Shown: positions 8,376-16,945 of the stretch, piece by piece | Layout: the number at the start of each line of letters is the position of its first letter | Numbering within the stretch: position 1 is the first letter of the stretch | Source of the DNA: Oceanospirillum sediminis | GTDB lineage: Bacteria; Pseudomonadota; Gammaproteobacteria; Pseudomonadales; Halomonadaceae | DNA length: 64,000 bases | Direction: 5' to 3' | Assembly (NCBI RefSeq): GCF_014164585.1 | Contig: NZ_JACJFM010000024.1 | Coordinates: 1 to 64,000 of the forward strand | Position numbers and translations under genes: made by a program | The notes under the pieces: model-generated | Database searches by the model: none | The model's input: only the letters and a program-made list of their open reading frames with translations | Told to the model about the DNA's origin: nothing

Positions 8376-8548
8376 ATGAGAACAGAAGATATTGCGGGCA
8401 AAACAAGCATGACGCCTCAACAGGTTGCCAGAGATACGGTCAGAGGTCTGCGCTGGAAACAGGACGAGATCCGATCGGTTTGTCACGCGAGGCATACTGG
8501 TTAAACCGCTTATCACCTTCATTGGGCTTTTACGTGGTTAATCGATGA
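8376..8548 (+). pseudogene. C-terminal remnant of a short-chain dehydrogenase, frameshifted
   Basis: In one frame the sequence reads MTPQQVARDTVRGLRWKQDE. After a frameshift near 8470-8476 it continues in another frame as IGLSREAYWLNRLSPSLGFY and stops at 8548. Together these match the C-terminal helices of SDR proteins (the pe-x-VA…al segment, then the LxRLxP tail). An AAGGAG site before the ATG at 8376 could still allow a 42-residue peptide. It is most likely a relic. Confidence 0.5.
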
Positions 8549-8633
8549 TTTGATCCGATCAGCTGGTAACATAGATCTTATGCCACTTACAGCCTGTTAT
8601 TCCGACTGGCTGAGTCGATACAGGAACACCTGT

Positions 8634-9599
8634 TTATGATTTCAGTTGCAAATACAGGCTCAGGTCTGCAGGGGTAAGAAGTTCTTCAAAGGCGACAGGA
8701 TTGTGAGCGATTTCAAAATGAACGCCTCCTTCCTGAGGTTCCAGGCCTGTTTTCAGCATGTGCTGATAAAGACTGTTCCATGCACAAAGCCAGCCTGTTT
8801 CTGCGGCGACACTGACCCGGCATGACAGGTATGTTCCTGCAGGGATAACGGTGTTGGCTTTGTTCTGCTCTGTCTGTTTACCTGCCAGTAGTAGCTGCTC
8901 AGAAAAGGGCAGTTCCTGATCATCGTTAGACATCACCATAAAAAAGGGTGTTATGCTGCCTGCTTTAATATGATGGGCTTGTCCACTGCGGTTATTCCGG
9001 AGATGCCAGTCAACCACGCCAGACAACCCCGGTGGAGAAATCTGCTCGGTCAGAAGATAGAAGCTATCTGATTCTATGATCGAAAACTGAATGTCAGATG
9101 CCAGCTGCTGTTCTGTAAATCGGGATTCGGAGACTGGAGCACTGAGTTTATTGAGCAGAGATTGTAATGGTTCGATGTGTCCGTGATGCAGCGCACGAAT
9201 CTCTCTTGCAGTACATTGATACTCCCGTTTCAGTGCTTTGGCCAGTGCCTGAGACGAGCTGAAACCATTGCTATGAGCAATATCAGTGACACTCAGTGAT
9301 GGGTTTTCGAACAGGTCGGATATCGCCATTTGTAAATGCATACGGCTGATATAGCGGGCAGGAGTTTCATTAAATGCGGCTGAAAACATTCTGTGAAAGT
9401 GGTAAGCCGATATGGCACATTGAGACGCTATTTGCTTCCATTCCGGCATATCCGAATTATGAATATGGCTGAAAATAATCTCCAGAGCCTGGTAAAAACG
9501 TTTCTGCCACACCGGCGACATTCCATTAAGAATATGTTCTTCCGGAACCAGACTAAAGGCGCTGTGAGTATTTATCGTATCCTGATCAGTCATAGGCAT
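8634..9599 (-). CDS. AraC-family regulator with C-terminal GyrI-like domain
   Basis: This 321-residue regulator has its AraC helix-turn-helix near the N-terminus (about residues 35-140: ISAYHFHRMFSAAFNETPAR, VTDIAHSNGFSSSQALAKAL). A C-terminal effector-binding domain of the GyrI/SOUL-like class follows (about 160-320). This is the MarA/Rob-like order, opposite to classical AraC. Its start overlaps the end of the short membrane ORF upstream by 14 bp. Start codons at 9599 and 9593 are both possible, and no strong ribosome site is seen. The target is unknown. Confidence 0.85.
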   Translation of the reverse strand: MPMTDQDTINTHSAFSLVPEEHILNGMSPVWQKRFYQALEIIFSHIHNSDMPEWKQIASQCAISAYHFHRMFSAAFNETPARYISRMHLQMAISDLFENPSLSVTDIAHSNGFSSSQALAKALKREYQCTAREIRALHHGHIEPLQSLLNKLSAPVSESRFTEQQLASDIQFSIIESDSFYLLTEQISPPGLSGVVDWHLRNNRSGQAHHIKAGSITPFFMVMSNDDQELPFSEQLLLAGKQTEQNKANTVIPAGTYLSCRVSVAAETGWLCAWNSLYQHMLKTGLEPQEGGVHFEIAHNPVAFEELLTPADLSLYLQLKS

Positions 9600-9849
9600 T
9601 CACCGGAGGTTTGATGGCATTGATTCTGTGAGTAATCTCATTCAGCCGGGTCAGACTCTGTAACGAGACAGGCATCATGATTGCTGCTTCTGTATATTCC
9701 CATGAGTCGGTGATCAGGATAAATATCATGTCCGGGGCCATATTACCCATAGCGGATGTATGCCAGAGGTTAAAAATAATATACCCGAATGGCAACAGAA
9801 AAATCAGACCATATGTGAACGTCTCGATATCGGATAAACGAACCTCCAC
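9586..9849 (-). CDS. Short membrane protein, possible remnant of an ABC exporter membrane domain
   Basis: A GTG-started frame encodes 87 residues with one or two hydrophobic segments (FTYGLIFLLPFGYIIFNLW; MIFILI) and the tail MMPVSLQSLTRLNEITHRIN. The frame is open further upstream, to about 9981, with protein-like composition but no good start codon. The tail recalls the end of type-1 ABC exporter membrane domains, where a helix leads to an Arg-Ile before the ATPase. If so, both the front and the ATPase are missing. The identification is tentative. Confidence 0.35.
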   Translation of the reverse strand: MEVRLSDIETFTYGLIFLLPFGYIIFNLWHTSAMGNMAPDMIFILITDSWEYTEAAIMMPVSLQSLTRLNEITHRINAIKPPVNAYD

Positions 9850-10202
9850 TTGACTTGATTGCCTCAGAAAACTGAACAGCTGCCGCTTGTTATTCTGCCG
9901 GATAATACTGACCTGTTGCTCTGCACAGGCAATCAGGTCAGGCTGATAGGCCCTGAGTGTTCCAGTAATAAATTCTTCAAATTAATCAATAGATTAAATT
10001 TTATGCTTTATCCTTATTAAGAACAGACAATCGATCAGAATGAAGGAAAAAAAGATAAGAAACGTGTCCCATTTTGCGGATTACAACTTTTTTACCTGAT
10101 CAGACAATTCGGTACACAACAAAGGTTTCTTCTGATGGAGTATTCCGCCAAATATAAAAAGGAGAGTTATTCAGAAAGGTCAAAAAGGGCAGGAACAGGA
10201 TA
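9850..10202. other. Intergenic region, decayed coding at left, AT-rich leader at right
   Basis: The left 130 bp extend the minus-strand open frame of the neighbouring short membrane ORF (…QPDLIACAEQQVSIIRQNNK…), suggesting a lost gene start. The remaining stretch, about 9985-10200, is AT-rich and must hold the promoter of the hydrolase at 10203. No tRNA, repeat or clear -35/-10 pair could be defended. Confidence 0.4.
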
Positions 10203-11174
10203 ATGAAACCGATCGTTTTTATTGTACTTCTATGCTGGGGAGTGCTGGCCCGAGGGGAGTATATTTATTTCAATAATGGTACAGATACGCTTCGTGGGCA
10301 GTTATTGCAGCCATTCAATCATCAGCCTGCCAGGGCTCTGCTGGTATTTGTACATGGTGATGGTGCTATGACACATGATGCAGACGGCTACTATAGCGTG
10401 ATCTGGAAACCATTAAGAGATGCCGGTTATGCCGTTTTCAGCTGGGACAAACCCGGTACAGGAGAATCCACCGGGCAATGGCTGAGTCAATCTATGGCTG
10501 ATCGTCAGCAAGAAGTAATCTCTGCAGTTAAAGCTGTACAGGAGCACTCAGGTTTTATGGCTGAAGGCACCGGGCTGGTTGGCTTTAGTCAGGCTGGCTG
10601 GGTCGTGCCAGCTGTTGCTGCTGATAATAGCCTGATCAGTTTTGCTGTAGGGATCGGTTTTGCCCGTAACTGGCTTGAGCAGGGCGAATACTTTACCCGG
10701 ATGAAGTCAGGACTGGCGGATGATTCGCCAGAGCTGGCTGAATTACTGCGAATAAGGCAACAGGAGGTCGGCTTTTTAAGACAGCGGCCCTCTTATGGCG
10801 ATTATCTGCAGGCAACGGGTGATGACTCGATAAGCCCGCAGCGTTATGAGTTTATACTGGAAAACTTTGAATCTGACTCGGCTCAGGATTTCCGGCAAAT
10901 CACAGTACCGTTTCTTTTAATGTGGGGAGATAAGGATCTGAATGTTAATGCCCGCCGGGAGTACCTTTATTTTAGCCATGACCCAACGCTCACTGATCTG
11001 GTGTCATTGCGGCTTATTCCAGCAGCAAGCCACGGAATGTTAAGAGCGGAGATATTTAATCAGCAGCAGATGGACTTTTATCACTGGATAAAGCTGATGT
11101 GGTATGAGCAGGATGCGCTGGCACCTGATTTTATGCCTGTATTACTACGCTGGCTGGATCAGCATAGTATTTAA
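10203..11174 (+). CDS. Exported alpha/beta hydrolase
   Basis: This 323-residue protein has a short signal peptide (MKPIVFIVLLCWGVLARGEY) and an alpha/beta-hydrolase fold. The oxyanion region is VFVHGDGAMTHD, the nucleophile elbow GFSQAG (Ser near residue 127), the acid lies in LLMWGDKDLN, and the histidine in AASHGML. This is the serine esterase/peptidase-like class that handles small exported substrates. It is a single gene followed by a hairpin. The substrate cannot be read from sequence. Confidence 0.85.
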   Translation: MKPIVFIVLLCWGVLARGEYIYFNNGTDTLRGQLLQPFNHQPARALLVFVHGDGAMTHDADGYYSVIWKPLRDAGYAVFSWDKPGTGESTGQWLSQSMADRQQEVISAVKAVQEHSGFMAEGTGLVGFSQAGWVVPAVAADNSLISFAVGIGFARNWLEQGEYFTRMKSGLADDSPELAELLRIRQQEVGFLRQRPSYGDYLQATGDDSISPQRYEFILENFESDSAQDFRQITVPFLLMWGDKDLNVNARREYLYFSHDPTLTDLVSLRLIPAASHGMLRAEIFNQQQMDFYHWIKLMWYEQDALAPDFMPVLLRWLDQHSI

Positions 11175-11202
11175 TTTAATACCTCTGCAGGCAAGCGTTA
11201 CT

Positions 11203-11235
11203 GGTTTTCCCGAGGATCGATATTTCGGGAAAACC
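11203..11235 (+). terminator. Hairpin downstream of the hydrolase gene
   Basis: A perfect 11-bp inverted repeat (GGTTTTCCCGA / TCGGGAAAACC) with an 11-nt loop lies 28 bp after the hydrolase stop. Only a weak T-rich tail (GTTTC) follows, so it may be a weak terminator or an mRNA 3' end. Confidence 0.5.
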
Positions 11236-11267
11236 GTTTCTGGCAGGCATATGCTATTTTGATCTGA

Positions 11268-11283
11268 TGTCACGTTAGTGACA
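11268..11283. promoter_or_regulatory. Palindromic operator-like site upstream of the SBP/GGDEF-EAL pair
   Basis: TGTCAC-GTTA-GTGACA is a perfect dyad 51 bp before the start of the binding-protein gene, and a further half-site TGACAC begins at 11300. The spacing fits a dimeric regulator near the promoter. The regulator is unknown. Confidence 0.5.
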
Positions 11284-11334
11284 CTTAATTACGATTAAAT
11301 GACACGCTTCTGTGGTTCTGTAAGATCGTGATTT

Positions 11335-12162
11335 ATGCCTGATATGCATCTGTTTTGCTCTCGTCTGATGTTTCTTCTGTTTTTATTTCTATCCGGCCTG
11401 CTTTCTGCTGACACTGATAAAAAGACATTGATTGTCGTTGGTGAAGAGTTTGCACCCTATGAGTTTGTGCGTAATGGGCAAGTGGTTGGTATGGATATTG
11501 ACATCTGTAATCGGGTATTTGAAAAGATGGGATATGATGCTGAGTATCGTATTATGCCGTGGAAACGGGCCTGGTATCATGTGGAGAAAGGTCTGGCAGA
11601 TGTTATCCTGACTACCAGTCGTAAGCCAGCCCGTCAGCCTTATGTCTGGTATCCTGCAGAAGATATGTGGCAGGGAGAGTTTGTACTTTTCTATCAGCAG
11701 GGGCGTTTTGATCCTGAAATGATGGACCTTGATTATGTGGTTGAACAGCAATTGTCTGTCGGGATTATTCAGGGAAACTCTTATCATGAGCATTTCTGGC
11801 AACATTTTCCCTATCAGAGGGGATACAATAGTTTTCAGGGCGATCTGACCAGAGAAAAGCTACATGAGCAACTGCATCCGGTCGCTACTCTCAGGCAGAA
11901 TCTGCTGAAAGTCGCCAGCGGGCGTGTGGATGTCACGGTTGCTAATAAAACCTATGGACGATACACGGCCCGACTACTGGGAATTGCTGATCAGCTTGGT
12001 TATGCCTCCAGACCTTTGTACAGTAAGCGTTACCCGGTGGCTTTTATTAAGAGATCTCCGATATCAGATATGAAACGTATCTCTGATGAGTTCAGTAAAG
12101 AACTGGCTGCATTTAAGCAAACTGCTGAATATCAGAGCATTGTGAAGAAGTGGCTGAATTAA
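11335..12162 (+). CDS. Periplasmic solute-binding protein (SBP_bac_3), probable sensor
   Basis: This 275-residue protein has a signal peptide (FLLFLFLSGLLSADT) and the SBP_bac_3 fold of polar amino-acid receptors (VGEEFAPYEFVRNGQVVGMD, ADVILTTSRKP, GRVDVTVANK). No ABC permease or ATPase lies nearby. The stop codon is immediately followed by the ATG of a GGDEF/EAL membrane protein. Tight coupling suggests that the protein binds a ligand in the periplasm and reports to that enzyme. The ligand is unknown. Confidence 0.85.
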   Translation: MPDMHLFCSRLMFLLFLFLSGLLSADTDKKTLIVVGEEFAPYEFVRNGQVVGMDIDICNRVFEKMGYDAEYRIMPWKRAWYHVEKGLADVILTTSRKPARQPYVWYPAEDMWQGEFVLFYQQGRFDPEMMDLDYVVEQQLSVGIIQGNSYHEHFWQHFPYQRGYNSFQGDLTREKLHEQLHPVATLRQNLLKVASGRVDVTVANKTYGRYTARLLGIADQLGYASRPLYSKRYPVAFIKRSPISDMKRISDEFSKELAAFKQTAEYQSIVKKWLN

Positions 12163-14109
12163 ATGCGTACGATTACTTCTAAACTGATACTTTCTTCTGT
12201 GCTGTTTGCGGTACTGACAACGGGTATCTATACCGCTTTGACTCTGATGACAACTGTCAGTAGCACTCGACAGCAGTTTAACCAGAGTATTGATCAGTTT
12301 AAAAGCGTACATCTGCCCTCCCTGGAAGAAGCGATCTGGAATTTTGATGAATCCCAGGTTCAGCAAATCATTGATGGTGTGACAACCTCGGCTTATATCA
12401 AGCGAATTGAAATTGAAGCTTTGCCTTATATGGAGCTTGAATCCGGTGTGATTCCTCATCAGCCCGGTTATATCTCTTTACCGATTAACAGAGAGGATCA
12501 GCAAATTGCATTTATCCGCTTATACTCTGATGAAAAAGTGCTGGAAGAAAGTATTCAGCAGAAGGTTATTGATGCGTTCTATTTTCTGGTGATTTTTTTG
12601 CCTTTGCAGGCCATCGCTATTTTTTTCGTGGTGAAATGGTCTGTACTGGATGGTTTGAAATTAATTACCGGAAAAATCTCTCAGTTATCGTTTGATCATA
12701 TTGGCAAACAAATTTCTTTTCCCCGTAAACAGCCCTATGAAATTGAACTGATCAAAGACAGTATTAACGATTTGAGCCAGCGTCTGGAGTATGAACAGGC
12801 TAAGGCCCGTGCCTACCAGTTTCGACTGGAAGAGGAGTCTAACTATGACTCGGTCACCCGACTGCCTAATCGGAAAAACTGTCAGCATTATTTGCAGCAA
12901 TGCATTGCAGAGGGGGATACAGATCCTCTGTTTGTGATCTATCTGGACTTTATCAACTTTAAATCCATTAATAGCCTGCATGGTAATGCAGCCGGAGATG
13001 AGTTTCTGGTGCTGACCAAATCAACAATAGAGCGTTTGTATGGCCGGGATTTTTATATCTCGCGTTACGGCAACGACAGATTTGTATTATTGAATAAAGT
13101 CAGAATGAAGGAAGCTGAAATTTCGACAGTGGCCGGGCGCCTGAAGAGTGTACTGGAGGAGATGTTTTATCTGCGTTGTGCTGAAGCAGAAGTCTCATTA
13201 ACGACTGCGATTGGTATTGCTCAGTATCCGAAAGACTTCACTAACTCAGAACGCCTGTTACTGAGTGCTGAACGCATGGCGAAAGTCTCTAAAAAGAATG
13301 CGCGTATTGTGTTTTATCAGGGCGCTCTGGATAAGGAGATTAATGACAGAGACCATATTCGTCATCTGCTGTTTCAGGCAGTGAAAGATCATGACTTTTT
13401 TCTGAATTATCAGCCTATTGTTGATCTTAGTACCGGTGTTATTTCAGGCTATGAAGCCCTGATTCGCTGGTATAGCTCTGAAATTGGTTTTGTGCCTCCT
13501 GATGCTTTCATTGGTATCGCTGAAGAGGAGGGGATGATTATCAGGATAGAAGAGTGGGTTATTCAGCAGGCATGCAGTGATATCGCACGGTTATCAGAAT
13601 GTGAAAGCCGTGCTATTAACATCGCCATTAACGTGTCATATCTGCACTTTATTTCGGAGACTTTTATTGAAACCCTGAAGAGAGTGTTGTCAGAGACCGG
13701 ACTGTCGGCTTCGCAGCTGGAGATCGAACTGACTGAACGGGTGCTGGCTGAGGATGGCCATCAGCTGGAAATGAAAATGAGATATCTGAAATCAATGGGC
13801 GTTAAGATCTCTATTGATGATTTCGGTACAGGATATTCAGCTCTGAACTACATTAAAGATTTTTCATTTGATCTGCTTAAAATTGATAAGTCCTTTGTAC
13901 AATCAATGCTGTCCAATGACAAGAATCAGGTGTTAGTTAAAAACATTATCCGGCTGGCGCAGGATCTGGATATCCGTGTGATTGCAGAAGGTATTGAGCA
14001 ACAGGAGCAGTACCAGAAACTGAAGCAGTTTAATTGTGATTATGGTCAGGGCTATATGTTGAGTAAGCCTGTGCGTTATGAGGCGCTTGAGCCGGGTAAG
14101 CAATTCTGA
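12163..14109 (+). CDS. Membrane GGDEF/EAL protein, probable c-di-GMP phosphodiesterase
   Basis: This 648-residue protein has membrane segments near residues 7-29 and 140-162 that bracket a periplasmic domain. A GGDEF-like domain (about 225-385) and an EAL domain (about 400-640) follow. The cyclase signature is degenerate: the GGDEF position reads YGNDR. The EAL domain keeps EALIRW, INVS, ELTERV, IDDFGTGYS, KIDKSF and IAEGIE. It should therefore degrade c-di-GMP, with the GGDEF part regulatory. It directly abuts the binding-protein gene, which suggests ligand control through the periplasmic domain. Confidence 0.88.
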   Translation: MRTITSKLILSSVLFAVLTTGIYTALTLMTTVSSTRQQFNQSIDQFKSVHLPSLEEAIWNFDESQVQQIIDGVTTSAYIKRIEIEALPYMELESGVIPHQPGYISLPINREDQQIAFIRLYSDEKVLEESIQQKVIDAFYFLVIFLPLQAIAIFFVVKWSVLDGLKLITGKISQLSFDHIGKQISFPRKQPYEIELIKDSINDLSQRLEYEQAKARAYQFRLEEESNYDSVTRLPNRKNCQHYLQQCIAEGDTDPLFVIYLDFINFKSINSLHGNAAGDEFLVLTKSTIERLYGRDFYISRYGNDRFVLLNKVRMKEAEISTVAGRLKSVLEEMFYLRCAEAEVSLTTAIGIAQYPKDFTNSERLLLSAERMAKVSKKNARIVFYQGALDKEINDRDHIRHLLFQAVKDHDFFLNYQPIVDLSTGVISGYEALIRWYSSEIGFVPPDAFIGIAEEEGMIIRIEEWVIQQACSDIARLSECESRAINIAINVSYLHFISETFIETLKRVLSETGLSASQLEIELTERVLAEDGHQLEMKMRYLKSMGVKISIDDFGTGYSALNYIKDFSFDLLKIDKSFVQSMLSNDKNQVLVKNIIRLAQDLDIRVIAEGIEQQEQYQKLKQFNCDYGQGYMLSKPVRYEALEPGKQF

Positions 14110-14178
14110 ATTGGCAGGCCGGTTTGTCAGCTGAATGATAGGATCGCTTGTCTGATGGCTGCTAAAGATAAGAGAAAG

Positions 14179-14206
14179 CCTTTCCGGAATCAGATCCCGG
14201 AAAGGC
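14179..14206 (-). terminator. Rho-independent terminator of aroG
   Basis: A perfect 10-bp stem (GCCTTTCCGG / CCGGAAAGGC) with an 8-nt loop lies just after the aroG stop. On the minus strand it is followed by the U-rich tail TTTCTCTT. Confidence 0.8.
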
Positions 14207-14220
14207 GATGAGCATTAAAC

Positions 14221-15294
14221 TCAGGCATTACGCTCTGGCAGTGTCTGGCGTAGTTTGTCCGCCATCTCCAACAGCGTTTTTTCTGTGGTTTCCCAGTCAA
14301 TACAGGCGTCAGTGACTGATACACCGTATTGCAGTTCTGATTTATCTGCAGGAATAGACTGATTACCCCAGCCGATATTACTTTCGATCATCAGGCCAAC
14401 AATGGATTTGTTACCTTCCAGAATCTGATTGGCAACATTCTCCATCACCAGAGGCTGTAGAGCCGGGTCTTTGTTGGAGTTGGCATGGCTGCAATCAACC
14501 ATGATGTTCTGTGGTAATTTAGCTTTCTCCAGATCTTTTTCGCACAGCGCGACGCTGACAGAATCATAGTTTGGCTTACCGTTACCACCACGCAGTACCA
14601 CATGGCCATAGGTGTTACCCTTAGTACGAATTACGGCAACCTGACCTGCCTGGTTAATACCCAGGAAGCTGTGAGGGTGAGAAGCGGACTTCAGTGCGTT
14701 CGTCGCGACTTCCAGGCCTCCATCGGTGCCGTTCTTAAAACCGATTGGCATTGACAGACCGCTGGTCATTTCACGGTGAGTCTGAGACTCAGTGGTACGA
14801 GCACCAATGGCAGACCAGGCAATCGTATCCTGCAGGTACTGCGGAGAAATAGGGTCCAGAGCTTCTGTTGCCAGAGGCAGGCCCATTTCAGCCAGTTCAA
14901 CCAGCAGTTTACGGCCGATGTGCAGACCTTCTTCCAGTTCGAATGTATCGTCCAGATGAGGATCGTTAATCAGACCTTTCCAGCCTACAGTCGTACGTGG
15001 TTTCTCAAAATACACACGCATTACGATATACAGGGTGTCGCTGACCTTTTCTGACAGCGCTTTCAGACGCTGGGCATAATCTTTAGCGGCTTCAACATCA
15101 TGAATAGAGCAAGGGCCGACGACGATGAACAGACGGTCATCTTTACGATCCAGGATGTTTTTAATGGTTTCACGGCCCTCGATAACAGATTGACGGGCAA
15201 TCTCAGTCAGAGGGATCTCTTGTTTTAGTTGTTCTGGTGTAATCAGCACGTCCTGGGACGCTACATTTACATTGGTCAGACGAGTTTCAGGCAT
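14221..15294 (-). CDS. aroG: 3-deoxy-7-phosphoheptulonate (DAHP) synthase, class I
   Basis: This cytosolic enzyme condenses PEP with erythrose-4-phosphate, the first step of aromatic amino-acid synthesis. Its 357 residues match the class I AroG/AroF/AroH type, with the signature FIVVGPCSIHD near residue 57, YFEKPRTTVGWKGLINDP, IGARTTESQTHR and IMVDCSHANS. Which aromatic amino acid inhibits it cannot be read reliably, so the symbol marks the family rather than the isozyme. It is monocistronic with its own terminator. It lies about 4.5 kb from ppsA, whose product is its substrate. Confidence 0.95.
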   Translation of the reverse strand: MPETRLTNVNVASQDVLITPEQLKQEIPLTEIARQSVIEGRETIKNILDRKDDRLFIVVGPCSIHDVEAAKDYAQRLKALSEKVSDTLYIVMRVYFEKPRTTVGWKGLINDPHLDDTFELEEGLHIGRKLLVELAEMGLPLATEALDPISPQYLQDTIAWSAIGARTTESQTHREMTSGLSMPIGFKNGTDGGLEVATNALKSASHPHSFLGINQAGQVAVIRTKGNTYGHVVLRGGNGKPNYDSVSVALCEKDLEKAKLPQNIMVDCSHANSNKDPALQPLVMENVANQILEGNKSIVGLMIESNIGWGNQSIPADKSELQYGVSVTDACIDWETTEKTLLEMADKLRQTLPERNA

Positions 15295-15400
15295 CTGAAA
15301 GAATCCTATGTTAGCTGTTTTGGTCTGTTTGAGCCTTAAGGCGATCTGTTTTTAGAATCACCGGCTTCTTAATTTAACTCTTTGTAATAATTAGAGTTTT

Positions 15401-15429
15401 ATTATCAACGTCATCGTAAGCTGATACAA
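15401..15429 (-). promoter_or_regulatory. Possible aroG promoter
   Basis: On the minus strand, TTGTAT and GATAAT are separated by 17 bp, about 105 bp upstream of the aroG start. No convincing TyrR or TrpR box was seen. The call rests on motif similarity alone. Confidence 0.3.
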
Positions 15430-15470
15430 ACTATACTTTGGCGTTATGTCAGTAATCAGACAAATTCTGA

Positions 15471-15800
15471 TTAAAGGCAATTTGTGGGCTTGGGCAGCCC
15501 GGCAATCTTACTGATCATTTTTGCCGGGCTTTCGCCAAAAAGCTGCATCAGGTGCATGCTTTTTGCCTGCTCTTTCCCCAGATGTAAACCTATGTACTTC
15601 ACTAAAGGACGCATTGCTGGTGATAACTCATACTCATCGTAGAAACGACGCAGTAAGTGAATCACTGGCCAGTGTTCATCTGTCAGCGAAATACCTTCCT
15701 GCTCTGCAATCAGAGCTGCAACGTCTTCGTTCCAGTCATCCAGGTTTTCCAGATAACCTTCTGAATCGGTTGCTATTGTTCTGTCGGACAGCGTCAGCAT
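15471..15800 (-). CDS. tusE: TusE, sulfur-transfer protein for tRNA 2-thiouridine synthesis
   Basis: This 109-residue DsrC/TusE-family protein takes sulfur from the TusBCD complex and passes it to MnmA for s2U34 modification of tRNA. Visible features are EGYLENLDDWNEDVA, the ISLTDEHWPVIHLLRRFY helix and the C-terminal PKPTNCL with the conserved penultimate cysteine. A second upstream cysteine, as in dissimilatory DsrC, is absent, so TusE is the right name. It is the last gene of the tusDCBE run and begins 49 bp after tusB. Confidence 0.92.
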   Translation of the reverse strand: MLTLSDRTIATDSEGYLENLDDWNEDVAALIAEQEGISLTDEHWPVIHLLRRFYDEYELSPAMRPLVKYIGLHLGKEQAKSMHLMQLFGESPAKMISKIAGLPKPTNCL

Positions 15801-15849
15801 AATGAGTCCTGTATTTCAGTATTCCGTATTGATGTTTTAAACCGAGTGC

Positions 15850-16140
15850 TCAGAACCAGCTGCAGACAGAGAGATACTGCTCTGTCAGCTCAACGAAGCC
15901 TGCGTAATCAATCACTGTGACCTCATCCCGGCACTGGCTCTCATCGATTCCTCTGGCTTGCAGGTCTTCTTTCAGTACAAACCAGGATACTTCGTGAGGC
16001 TCTGCCGGGTGAGCCGTTTTTAACGAACCATAGACACCGTCTTCCAGCAAGAGGACAGCATCATTACGTGCGGCTGCCAGCAGGCACTCATGCAGAGCCT
16101 GACTGCTAAAAACAGACTTATTAACGGTATGCAGAATCAT
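15850..16140 (-). CDS. tusB: TusB, sulfurtransferase complex subunit
   Basis: This DsrH/TusB protein of 96 residues (MILHTVNKSVFSSQALHECL, VLLLEDGVYG) is a subunit of the TusBCD hexamer. The ATG at 16140 is chosen because it falls one base after the tusC stop and gives the family's standard N-terminus; a longer frame to 16200 would overlap tusC. Confidence 0.9.
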   Translation of the reverse strand: MILHTVNKSVFSSQALHECLLAAARNDAVLLLEDGVYGSLKTAHPAEPHEVSWFVLKEDLQARGIDESQCRDEVTVIDYAGFVELTEQYLSVCSWF

Positions 16141-16141
16141 G

Positions 16142-16498
16142 TCAGAAATTAAAAACCTGTTTATGTTGTTGCAGAAGACCAGGTAAAGCCTTTGAGTCAA
16201 TAGCCTGGCATGAGATGTTCAGGTTATCAGGGCTCATTCCCCGAGTGTCCATGCTGTCCTGGTGTACGAAAACCTGATCGATATCGTACATTGGCAAGGC
16301 CTGCATCATTGCCTGAGTTCCCTTTTGTCCGATGACATCAGGTTGCTGATTCTGCGTCAGCTGGAAAACACCATCGCCCATAAAGAGCAGGCTGACCTGC
16401 TGGCCAAATGCTGCGCCAACCAGTGCCAGGTCCATCGCCTCCCGGGCCCATGATGTACCTGCCGGTGGCTTTCTGAAAATAATAAGAATATCTGACAT
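16142..16498 (-). CDS. tusC: TusC, sulfurtransferase complex subunit
   Basis: This DsrF/TusC protein of 118 residues begins MSDILIIFRKPPAGTSWARE and shows the family segments ALVGAAFGQQVSLLFMGDGV and YDIDQVFVHQDSM. It forms the TusBCD complex with its neighbours. It starts 2 bp after tusD and is followed by tusB with a one-base gap, so the three are one translational unit. Confidence 0.92.
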   Translation of the reverse strand: MSDILIIFRKPPAGTSWAREAMDLALVGAAFGQQVSLLFMGDGVFQLTQNQQPDVIGQKGTQAMMQALPMYDIDQVFVHQDSMDTRGMSPDNLNISCQAIDSKALPGLLQQHKQVFNF

Positions 16499-16500
16499 GA

Positions 16501-16893
16501 TTAAGGTCCAAAGCTGATTAATCGGTCGGATGTCAGTCCTGCATCAACCAGCTGTCCCAGACCGGATAACTGGTAACCCTGTTCCAGATTAGCGGCAGGC
16601 TTGCTATAGCGTTGTGCTTCGTTCTCATCAAGAATGCCTCTGCGAACCGCAGCAGCGATACATACCGTCAGTTCAAAGTCATTGTCTTCTGCCAGTTGCT
16701 GCCATTTCAGAGGCAGATTCTGTTCATCCTGCGGTGGTGCCGTCAGAGCTGAAGCATTGTAGACACCATCGTGATAAAAAAAGACACGCTCAATGGTATG
16801 GCCCCGTTTCAGTACTGCTCTGGTAAAATGCCAGGCAGAGTGGGTCGCCTGATGGCTGTATGGGCCGCCGTAAATGGCGATACTGTATTTCAT
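16501..16893 (-). CDS. tusD: TusD, catalytic sulfurtransferase subunit
   Basis: This DsrE/TusD protein of 130 residues begins MKYSIAIYGGPYSHQATHSA. The persulfide-carrying cysteine lies in FELTVCIAAAVRRGI (near residue 78). It receives sulfur (from TusA in E. coli) and hands it to TusE. It is the first gene of the tus run, and yccA lies upstream in the same orientation behind a terminator. Confidence 0.92.
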   Translation of the reverse strand: MKYSIAIYGGPYSHQATHSAWHFTRAVLKRGHTIERVFFYHDGVYNASALTAPPQDEQNLPLKWQQLAEDNDFELTVCIAAAVRRGILDENEAQRYSKPAANLEQGYQLSGLGQLVDAGLTSDRLISFGP

Positions 16894-16945
16894 AGGTTAT
16901 CTACCTGGTTAAATCGTCTGGTTCATTCTTATTTATCATAGGGCA

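Noticed and set aside
15453-15473. Dyad TAATCAGA-N5-TCTGATTA at the tusE stop as a terminator
   Set aside because: It overlaps the stop codon and has no U-run on the minus strand.
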